64,000 bases of DNA from Actinomycetes bacterium (GTDB lineage: Bacteria > Actinomycetota > Actinomycetes > Actinomycetales > Microbacteriaceae): NCBI GenBank assembly GCA_023386365.1, contig JAEWJX010000116.1, forward strand, positions 1-64,000, in the 5' to 3' direction. A program made the translations under genes and the position numbers. Under the pieces are notes generated by a model. That model worked only from the letters and a program-made list of their open reading frames with translations, was not told the DNA's origin and did no database searches. Below, one piece after another: positions 58,101-64,000 of the stretch; position 1 is the first letter of the stretch; each line of letters starts with the position of its first letter.

Positions 58101-58238
58101 CCGAGGCACATTGAGAAGTCGCGGTGAGTTCACCGGTTGTTCTCGTTTCGTGATAACTCCTGCCGACCCTCGATCTTCGCGAGTCATCCTCGAGGATGAT
58201 CTCGGACGGGGCCCGACAGAACCGCTCTCACATGTTGA

Positions 58239-58244
58239 TACGGT
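58239..58244 (+). promoter_or_regulatory. -10 hexamer TACGGT for the ABC ATPase with acidic N-terminus
   Basis: TACGGT ends 6 nt before the GTG at 58251. It supports the long form of the protein over internal starts near 58392. Confidence 0.6.
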
Positions 58245-58250
58245 GAAGCA

Positions 58251-59441
58251 GTGGAGTCCGAGCCCACCCATCCCACCACGTCCAGCCGGCGGCCGTCCGG
58301 CTCTTCGGCGCGTCGTGGATCGGCCTCCGCAGCATCTCGCGCACGTACCGGTCAGGCGCACGTCGACCCGCCGCGTCCTGTCGCCGCTGAGGTGAGCGTC
58401 CTCGAGCATCCCGACCCCCCGATCGTCGAGGAGACCGCCGACGAGCTGCTGGATGGCGAGTTGCTGGTCGAGGCAGTCCTCGCGGACGAGGTGTTGATCG
58501 AGGAGCCCGACGTCGACGAGGTCGAGGTCGAGGAGGCGCCGGTCGAGGAGGAGGCTCCCGTCGAGGAGGCTCCTGAAGTCGAGGATGCCCCCGAAGAGGA
58601 GACCCCCGAGGCCGAAGCTGAGGTGGAGGAACCCACACCACGCCCCGCCGCGGTCTCGCTGGCCGACGTTCCGGCATCCGACGACTCGGCTCTCTCTGTG
58701 CGCGGCCTCACCAAGTACTTCGGCGGCGCGGTGGCCGTCGACGGCATCGACCTCGAGGTCCGCGCTGGCTCCTTCTTCGGAATCGTCGGGCCGAACGGTG
58801 CAGGTAAGACGACGACCCTGTCGATGGTGACCGGGCTGCTGCGTCCCGACGGAGGCGACGTCCGGGTGTTCGGGGTCGACTTGTGGAAGAACCCGCGACT
58901 CGCGAAGCAGAAGATCGGCGTGCTGCCCGACCGTCTGCGGCTCTTCGATCGCCTCACCGGCTCGGAGTTCCTGTACCACGCCGGGGCGCTGCGCGGCCTC
59001 AGCCGGGCGACGATCGCCCAACGCTCCGCCGACCTGTCGAAGGCCTTCGGTCTCGAGCATTCGCTGCACCGCCTCGTCTCCGACTACTCGGCGGGAATGA
59101 CGAAGAAGATCGCGATCGCGGCCGCCATGATCCACGCCCCGCGGGTGCTCGTGCTCGACGAGCCGTTCGAGTCGGTCGACCCCGTCTCCACCTCCGTGGT
59201 GCTGGATGTGCTGACGCGGTTCACCGAGGCCGGGGGAACGGTCGTGCTGTCCAGCCACAGCATGGAGCTGACCGAGCGGGTCTGTGATTCGATCGCGGTC
59301 ATCATCGACGGTCAGGTGCTCGCCGAGGGGCCGATCGCCGACGTGCTCGACGGCCGCAGCCTGGAGGAGCGTTTCGTGGAGCTCGCCGGTGGCGCGGCCG
59401 CGGTGGAGGGCATGGAGTGGTTGCAGAACTTCTCCGACTGA
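58251..59441 (+). CDS. ABC transporter ATP-binding protein with long acidic N-terminal extension
   Basis: Protein of 396 residues. The first 145 residues are predicted disordered: a Ser/Arg/Pro-rich start, then a Glu/Val/Pro block with repeated EEAPVEE-type units. The ATPase domain (about 148-370) has Walker A GPNGAGKTT, signature DYSAGMTKKIAIAAAM (SAGM in place of SGGQ), Walker B VLVLDEPFESVD and SSHS. The divergent signature resembles the DrrA/CcmA class. It partners the downstream permease, whose gene overlaps by 25 bp. The extension is not needed for catalysis and may bind a partner. The substrate is unknown. Confidence 0.83.
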   Translation: MESEPTHPTTSSRRPSGSSARRGSASAASRARTGQAHVDPPRPVAAEVSVLEHPDPPIVEETADELLDGELLVEAVLADEVLIEEPDVDEVEVEEAPVEEEAPVEEAPEVEDAPEEETPEAEAEVEEPTPRPAAVSLADVPASDDSALSVRGLTKYFGGAVAVDGIDLEVRAGSFFGIVGPNGAGKTTTLSMVTGLLRPDGGDVRVFGVDLWKNPRLAKQKIGVLPDRLRLFDRLTGSEFLYHAGALRGLSRATIAQRSADLSKAFGLEHSLHRLVSDYSAGMTKKIAIAAAMIHAPRVLVLDEPFESVDPVSTSVVLDVLTRFTEAGGTVVLSSHSMELTERVCDSIAVIIDGQVLAEGPIADVLDGRSLEERFVELAGGAAAVEGMEWLQNFSD

Positions 59442-61018
59442 GGCTGCGGATGCTGGCCAACGGCTTCCGTCGCCGGCCGGTCGAGGTGTTCGGCGTCGTC
59501 GTCGCCCTGCTGCTGGCGATCGGCGGCACGTTGCTCGTGTGGTTCGGGTCGGGCTGGGTGAGCCAGTTCGACGACCGGTTCGTGATGCGCGCGGTCGTCA
59601 CCGCCGGCTCGTGGATGTCGCTCGCCGCTTTCCTGCTTCCGGTGATGGCGATCCGACGCCCCACCCTCTCGCCTCGGGCGTTCGTCGGCTACGACTTGTC
59701 GCCGTTCGCGGTCGCGCTCACTTTCCTGATGTTCGCGCTCGTCGGCCCGGGCATCCTGCTGTTGCCGATCGCGTTCTCCCCGGTGAACGCCTGGCCCGAC
59801 GAGACGTCGGTGCAGGTCGCGTGGGCGGCTGCGCCGCTTCTGTTCCTGCAGGGGTTGCTGACCGTGAAGCTGGGGCGTTTCGCCGGCATCGCGCTGCGAC
59901 GCCGTCCGCGTCTCGCATCCTGGGTCGATTTCTTCGGTGTGCTGGTACTGGTGCTGGGTGGTGTCGCCGTGCTGGTCGAGTTCGCCCCCCGTATTCCGGA
60001 GCTGCTCTGGGTGGTGCAGGCCGCTCGGCCGTTCAACGAGTTCTTCACTGCCCTTCCGCAGCGGCTCGCCGTCACCCCGTTCGGGCTGTTGTGGGCGGCT
60101 CCCGGCCACGCGTCGAGCATGGTCGGCCAGCCGGATCTGGCGTGGCAGACGGTCGGTTTTGGGATCGTGCTGGTGCTGCTGCTCCTGGTGGCGTGGCTCG
60201 CTCTGGTCGGGCTGGAGCTGCGGCCGACGCGGCGCCTGCGTGGACCGCAGCGCACGCGCGTGCCGGGTCTGTTCGCGCACTTCCCGGCGTCGCCGACGGG
60301 TGCCGTCGCGGCCCGGTCGTTGACCTACTGGGTGCGCGATCCGCGGTACTTCGCCGTGTTCGCTGTGCTGCCGCTGGTTCCGGTTCTCACTCTGCTGGTG
60401 TTCTCGGTGGGTGGGGTGCCTTTTCCGATCGCCGTTCTCGTTCCGCTGCCGGTGATGGTGCTGCTGCTGGCCTGGTCGACGATCCACAACGATGTCGCCT
60501 ATGACAACACCGCCATCTGGCAGCACGTCGCCGCGAGCACGCGGGGTTCGCATGACCGGCGTGGTCGCGCGGTCCCTGTGCTGATGTGGGGGCTGTTGCT
60601 GTTGGGCGTCGGCATCCCGCTGACGGTGTGGGGTCACGGCGACGTGTCGATCGCGGCCCCGTTCACGGGCGTCTGTGTCGCATTGCTTCTGGGCGGTATC
60701 GGTATCGGCAACGCGTATTCGGCGCGGTTCCCGTACGCGGCACCGCGGCCGGGGGATGCGGCGTGGCAGTCTCCGCAGGTTCCGGGGAGCCAGGGCGGTG
60801 TCGCGCAGGGCATGTCGGTGCTGTTGACCCTGTTGGTGGCGCTGCCGGCGCTGCTCGCGTCGGCGGTCTGGTGGGTCGAGGGCGGTCTCTGGGCCTGGGT
60901 GGCGTTGGCTGCGGGTGTCGTCTCGGGTCTTCTGGCGTTCGTTGCGGGGGTGCGCGGGGGTGGCGCGTCGTTCGATCGCCGGGCGCCGGAACTGTTGGCG
61001 TTCACGCAGCGCAACTAG
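59417..61018 (+). CDS. ABC transporter permease (12-helix type)
   Basis: Membrane protein of 533 residues with about 12-14 predicted helices in two halves separated by a basic loop (RPTRRLRGPQRTR, about residues 275-288). It shows no ABC-2 consensus by eye but is the standard actinobacterial partner of the upstream ATPase. The start is GTG at 59417, 25 bp inside the ATPase gene, with the ribosome site GGAGGG at 59405-59410 six bases before it. This fixes the overlap and coupled translation. The exported or imported molecule is unknown. Confidence 0.8.
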   Translation: MVAELLRLRLRMLANGFRRRPVEVFGVVVALLLAIGGTLLVWFGSGWVSQFDDRFVMRAVVTAGSWMSLAAFLLPVMAIRRPTLSPRAFVGYDLSPFAVALTFLMFALVGPGILLLPIAFSPVNAWPDETSVQVAWAAAPLLFLQGLLTVKLGRFAGIALRRRPRLASWVDFFGVLVLVLGGVAVLVEFAPRIPELLWVVQAARPFNEFFTALPQRLAVTPFGLLWAAPGHASSMVGQPDLAWQTVGFGIVLVLLLLVAWLALVGLELRPTRRLRGPQRTRVPGLFAHFPASPTGAVAARSLTYWVRDPRYFAVFAVLPLVPVLTLLVFSVGGVPFPIAVLVPLPVMVLLLAWSTIHNDVAYDNTAIWQHVAASTRGSHDRRGRAVPVLMWGLLLLGVGIPLTVWGHGDVSIAAPFTGVCVALLLGGIGIGNAYSARFPYAAPRPGDAAWQSPQVPGSQGGVAQGMSVLLTLLVALPALLASAVWWVEGGLWAWVALAAGVVSGLLAFVAGVRGGGASFDRRAPELLAFTQRN

Positions 61019-61040
61019 GGCGCGTGGCGCTGTCGTGTCG

Positions 61041-61046
61041 TAGCCT
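61041..61046 (+). promoter_or_regulatory. -10 hexamer TAGCCT for the DUF3039 gene
   Basis: TAGCCT ends 6 nt before the ATG at 61053; leaderless. Confidence 0.6.
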
Positions 61047-61052
61047 GTTCGG

Positions 61053-61319
61053 ATGAGCGACCTTGATGCGGATCGGATCGGCGGCGGCGGCACCGATGTG
61101 CTCGACCGGGAGCTGGAGAAGCTTCTCGAGGGTGAGCTCACCGAGGACGGCGATCACGACCTTTTCGCGCACTACGTGAAGAAGGACAAGATCGTCGAGT
61201 CGGCGGTCACCGGCAAGCCGGTGCGTGCGTTGTGCGGCAAGAAGTGGATCCCGGGCCGCGACCCGTCGAAGTTCCCGGTCTGCCCCGACTGCCAGAAGAT
61301 CTACGAGCGTCTGAAGTAG
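61053..61319 (+). CDS. DUF3039 zinc-ribbon-like protein
   Basis: Small protein of 88 residues, conserved across actinobacteria. The C-terminal half carries ALCGKKWIPGRD and FPVCPDCQKIYERLK, giving a C-x(n)-CxxC set that could bind zinc together with His41 of the FAHYVKK segment. The N-terminus is acidic. Function unknown. It commonly sits between this ABC transporter and the nicotinate phosphoribosyltransferase gene. The start ATG is fixed by TAGCCT 6 nt upstream. Confidence 0.82.
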   Translation: MSDLDADRIGGGGTDVLDRELEKLLEGELTEDGDHDLFAHYVKKDKIVESAVTGKPVRALCGKKWIPGRDPSKFPVCPDCQKIYERLK

Positions 61320-61338
61320 GCGTTTCGCCCCGCACCGC

Positions 61339-62643
61339 TCACAGGTAGCGCGTGGGGATCGCGGCGTCGCCGCGCGACAGTCTGAGGGCGTCGGCCGGGA
61401 GTTCGGCGATGGCGCGGGCGTGGTGGGTGCGCGCCTGGGCGACACCGTCGGCGCCGAGGTGTTCGGTGTGGGGTTCACCGTCGGTGACGAGGGGGACGTG
61501 CAGCGGGCGTCCGGTGTCGGGTCGGAGCGATGTGACGGGCGGGTCGTCGACGTGGATCTCTTCGGCGACGGCGGTGCCGTCGCGGAGCGCCCGGATCGCC
61601 TGTTTGCGGCCGCCGACGGTGGCTTTCCCTTCGGAGGACTTGCCGACGGCGGTCCAGCTGCCGGTGGTCTCTTGCCGGGCGACGAGTTTGTAGACCATGC
61701 CGGCGGCGGGGGCACCCGATCCGGTGACGAGTGAGGTGCCGACTCCGTAGGAGTCGACGGGGGCGGAGGCGAGCGCGGCGATTGCGTGTTCGTCGAGGTC
61801 GTTGGTGACCGTGATGCGGGTGTTGGTGGCGCCGTGTCGGTCGAGTCGGGCGCGCACGTCGCGCACGACCACGCCGAGGTCTCCTGAGTCGACGCGCACG
61901 GCGCCGAGGTCGGTTCCGGCGGCGGCGATCGCGTTGTCGACGCCTTGCCGGATGTCGTAGGTGTCGATGAGCAGGGTGGTGTCGGTCCCGAGGCGCGCCA
62001 CCTGTGCGGCGAAGGCCTCCTCTTCGGTGGGGAAGAGGAGGGTGAACGCGTGTGCGGCGGTGCCCATTGTGGGCACCCCCCATCGCCTGCCCGCTTCGAG
62101 GTTGGAGGTGGCGCCGAATCCGGCGATGTGGGCTGCCCGTGCCGCGGCGACGGCGGAGTGTTCTCCGGTGCGGCGGGAGCCCATCTCGGCGAGGGGGCGT
62201 CGTCCGGCTGCGGCGACCATGCGGGCGGCGGCGGATGCGACGGCGGAGTCGTAGTTGAGGATGGAGAGCGCGAGGGTTTCGAGGATGACGCCGTCTGCGA
62301 ACCCGGCTTCGACGATGAGGATCGGCGAGCCGGGGAAGTAGAGCTCGCCTTCGCGGTACCCGCGGATGGTGCCGCGGAAGCGGTAGACCTCCAGCCAGTC
62401 GAGCGCGTCGGGGGAGGCGACGTTCTCCCGTTTCAGCCACGACAGTTCGTCGGGGCCGAAGCGGAACTCGCCGAGGGCTTCGAGAAGCCGGCCGGTTCCG
62501 GCGACGACTCCGTAGCGGCGTCCTTCGGGGAGTCGGCGGGCGAAGAGCTCGAAGACGCTCGGTGTCTCGTGCACGCCCGCCTGGAGGGCGGCGTCGATCA
62601 TGGTGAGCTCGTACCGGTCGGTGTGGAGCGCCGTCGACGTCAT
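61339..62643 (-). CDS. pncB: Nicotinate phosphoribosyltransferase
   Basis: NAD salvage enzyme of 434 residues that joins nicotinate to PRPP with ATP hydrolysis. TDRYELTMIDAALQAG is the family start, GTAAHAFTLLFPTEEEAF contains the phosphorylatable histidine region, LLIDTYDIRQG and VRVDSGDLGVVVRDVRARLD bind substrate, and DSYGVGTSLVTGSGAPAAGMVYKLV is the PRPP loop. The length and motifs fit the bacterial PncB2-type class. The ATG at 62643 has TACGCT 6 nt upstream on the minus strand. It is a single gene, convergent with the DUF3039 gene. Confidence 0.92.
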   Translation of the reverse strand: MTSTALHTDRYELTMIDAALQAGVHETPSVFELFARRLPEGRRYGVVAGTGRLLEALGEFRFGPDELSWLKRENVASPDALDWLEVYRFRGTIRGYREGELYFPGSPILIVEAGFADGVILETLALSILNYDSAVASAAARMVAAAGRRPLAEMGSRRTGEHSAVAAARAAHIAGFGATSNLEAGRRWGVPTMGTAAHAFTLLFPTEEEAFAAQVARLGTDTTLLIDTYDIRQGVDNAIAAAGTDLGAVRVDSGDLGVVVRDVRARLDRHGATNTRITVTNDLDEHAIAALASAPVDSYGVGTSLVTGSGAPAAGMVYKLVARQETTGSWTAVGKSSEGKATVGGRKQAIRALRDGTAVAEEIHVDDPPVTSLRPDTGRPLHVPLVTDGEPHTEHLGADGVAQARTHHARAIAELPADALRLSRGDAAIPTRYL

Positions 62644-62649
62644 GCGCCC

Positions 62650-62655
62650 AGCGTA
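62650..62655 (-). promoter_or_regulatory. -10 hexamer TACGCT for pncB
   Basis: Minus-strand TACGCT, 6 nt before the ATG at 62643; leaderless. Confidence 0.6.
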
Positions 62656-62676
62656 GGACGGCCGGTCGGCGGGCGC

Positions 62677-63423
62677 TCAGCATCCGGGACCCACGGAGCT
62701 TCGCGTGCAGTTCCGGTCGACGAGCACGGTCTTCGCCGGGCGCACGGTCACGCGCAGGTCGTTCGCGGGGAGAGTGAGAGTTCCCGGGATGCGCACGAAG
62801 TCGCCTCCGCCGATGCGGTACTCGGCGCGGTAGGTGACGGTGAGGCGGATCGTGTGGTCTCCCGCGCGCCGGTACGTGTGGCTCGTTGAGGTGGCGTCGA
62901 ACTCCCGCAGGCCTAGGTGGCCCCAGGTGGCACCGGGGGAGCGGCTCGTCGCGCTGGAGCCGTCGCCGTAACTCCACCGGAATCCGACGGGCGTGAACCG
63001 CACATCCGCCGACTCGCCGAGCAGTGTGCCGGCCACGATCTGCGGTTCCGCGTGGGCGTAGACGTTGATCGGAAGCCCGACGACCGCCCAACCGTTGGGT
63101 TCCATCACCTGGACGGCGGGTGTCGGTCGGAAACGCGCGATGTCGGCGAGCGTCACCGCCACCACCACGTAGTCGTCACGGTCAGGACCGTAGTCCGAGG
63201 CGCTTTCCGATTCGTCGGGTGCGAGAGTGTCAGCGAGCGCTCCGCCCGTCGGATTCTCGGCCGGGACGTGGCCCGAGTCTTCCGCGCGCAGTACGACGTT
63301 GTCATCCTCGATCGTCCCGCTTGTGCAGCCCGCCCATGTGATTCCCTGCTTGCAAGGGTCCTCCGCCATCGGAGCGATCACGAACGAAACGGCAAGGCCG
63401 AGAGTTGCCACTGGTGTCAGCAT
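62677..63423 (-). CDS. Secreted PKD-like protein of unknown function
   Basis: Protein of 248 residues with a short hydrophobic N-terminus (about 3-20) ending near APMAEDPC, a probable signal peptide. A disordered acidic stretch (about 40-80) precedes a beta-sandwich with FRWSYGDGSSATSRSPGATW then TSHTYRRAGDHTIRLTVTYRAEYRI, the W-x-F/Y-G-D-G and H-T-Y of PKD domains. Cysteines near both ends may form disulfides. The ATG at 63423 lies 7 bp inside the upstream lipoprotein gene, so the two are one operon. No enzymatic domain is seen; it may bind protein or sugar at the surface. Confidence 0.75.
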   Translation of the reverse strand: MLTPVATLGLAVSFVIAPMAEDPCKQGITWAGCTSGTIEDDNVVLRAEDSGHVPAENPTGGALADTLAPDESESASDYGPDRDDYVVVAVTLADIARFRPTPAVQVMEPNGWAVVGLPINVYAHAEPQIVAGTLLGESADVRFTPVGFRWSYGDGSSATSRSPGATWGHLGLREFDATSTSHTYRRAGDHTIRLTVTYRAEYRIGGGDFVRIPGTLTLPANDLRVTVRPAKTVLVDRNCTRSSVGPGC

Positions 63424-63938
63424 TCGCGGTCGGCCCAGTAGTCCTTGCGCACGATTCGCAGGGAGTCGTTCGGATCGAACTCGACCTCGAAGGGGAGGTG
63501 AAGGCGTCGGCCTGCCTTCACAACGGATGCCCCCGTCGCGTCGACCAGGTCGGTGTTCGTCATGTCGTCGCAGGTGTAGGCCACGATCGAGTCGGTGTCG
63601 TATCGCTGGAGCGCGATAGAGAATGCCGTTGCTCCGATTCCGCGCCAGTCGTTCTCGCGGAGGTATTCGTAGGAATCGCTTGTCTCATCGAACAGTTCCT
63701 TCGAGACGAAGGACGCGAGGCGAGAGTCGTCGGCACCCGCTTCGCGAACGATCTGATCCGACACGGCCAGGTATGCCGCGTACGCCTTCTCCGCCGCCGC
63801 CAACGCCTCCTCGTCGGATGCGAATCGCGGCGCGCTGGCGGTGGTCGGCGCCGGTTCTCGGGGTGGTGCGGAGTCGCATCCGGTGAGCAGCAGACCGGTC
63901 GCGAGGAGGGCGGGAAGGAGGCGCGTGAACGAGAGCAT
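63417..63938 (-). CDS. Lipoprotein of unknown function
   Basis: Protein of 173 residues. MLSFTRLLPALLATGLLLTGCDS is a lipoprotein signal with lipobox LTGC (C21). The mature part begins with a Pro/Ala-rich linker and contains FASDEEALAAAEKAYAAYLAVSD, a helical start, then a compact alpha/beta domain ending in Cys. The pattern recalls NTF2-like secreted proteins, but this is a guess. The ATG is set by TAGCGT 6 nt upstream on the minus strand. It leads the operon with the PKD-like gene. Confidence 0.72.
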   Translation of the reverse strand: MLSFTRLLPALLATGLLLTGCDSAPPREPAPTTASAPRFASDEEALAAAEKAYAAYLAVSDQIVREAGADDSRLASFVSKELFDETSDSYEYLRENDWRGIGATAFSIALQRYDTDSIVAYTCDDMTNTDLVDATGASVVKAGRRLHLPFEVEFDPNDSLRIVRKDYWADREC

Positions 63939-63944
63939 CCGGTC

Positions 63945-63950
63945 ACGCTA
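63945..63950 (-). promoter_or_regulatory. -10 hexamer TAGCGT for the lipoprotein/PKD operon
   Basis: Minus-strand TAGCGT, 6 nt before the ATG at 63938; leaderless. Confidence 0.6.
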
Positions 63951-64000
63951 GGAGTCTCCGGCGCACCCCCGCGCGAACTATCCACAGGGCAGCCGGCCCC

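Noticed and set aside
63979..63987. DnaA-box-like TATCCACAG near the right edge
   Set aside because: A single copy with no cluster and no dnaA or dnaN gene nearby; not evidence for an origin.
1..64000. CRISPR arrays, insertion sequences, prophage or integron features
   Set aside because: No regularly spaced repeats, transposase or integrase motifs, or att-like duplications at the tRNA gene were seen.

Overview
The window looks like a piece of a high-GC actinobacterial chromosome, most likely Microbacteriaceae (Microbacterium or a close relative). The support is a GC content near 70% judged by eye, almost all codons ending in G or C, many GTG starts, 4-bp ATGA/GTGA gene overlaps, and the conserved actinobacterial genes ylbL, UPF0182 and DUF3039. 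No insertion sequence, phage gene, CRISPR array or rRNA was seen, so this reads as ordinary chromosome with one clear accessory locus. The window opens with an 18-base G run that probably marks a contig end.

Layout. 0-3.4 kb: two overlapping glycosidases (GH15, GH31). 3.4-10.7 kb: a four-gene MacB/FtsX-type ABC operon with two permeases and two ATPases. 10.8-16.4 kb: a BenE-type transporter, a small membrane protein, a DUF5937/ArsR regulator divergent from an MFS pump, a Ca2+/H+ antiporter and a GerW-like protein. 16.4-19.9 kb: a DGPF/YCII protein with its ECF42-type sigma factor, a short-chain epimerase and three small membrane proteins. 19.9-26.3 kb: two further regulator/MFS modules, an FBP-domain protein and a methyltransferase. 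26.3-43.9 kb: mixed housekeeping and envelope genes, including an acyltransferase, M23 peptidase, metalloprotease-like protein, YlbL, UPF0182, initiator tRNA-Met, peptidoglycan-binding lipoprotein, nitrilase, aminotransferase and HtrA protease.

44-58 kb is the most interesting part: a cell-surface glycopolymer locus. It holds a GT2 glycosyltransferase, a 931-residue protein with two TagF-like modules, a single-module TagF-like protein, and a tightly overlapping four-gene operon: a polysialyltransferase-like protein, a CMP-nonulosonate synthetase fused to a KdsC-type phosphatase, a NeuB-type synthase without its SAF domain, and a DUF6716 protein. A TagGH/Wzm-Wzt-type ABC exporter and a LicC-like cytidylyltransferase run on the opposite strand. 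NeuC is absent and a phosphatase is present, so a Kdn-like (teichulosonic) acid is a reasonable prediction for the nonulosonate. This is inference.

58-64 kb holds an ABC ATPase with a long acidic N-terminal extension and its permease, a DUF3039 protein, nicotinate phosphoribosyltransferase, and a lipoprotein/PKD-like secreted pair.

Two signals run through the whole window. About twenty genes have a TANNNT-like -10 hexamer ending only 6-8 nt before the start codon, which implies leaderless transcripts. The hexamer GGATGC/GCATCC is visibly over-represented, even where it forces rare GAT and GCA codons.
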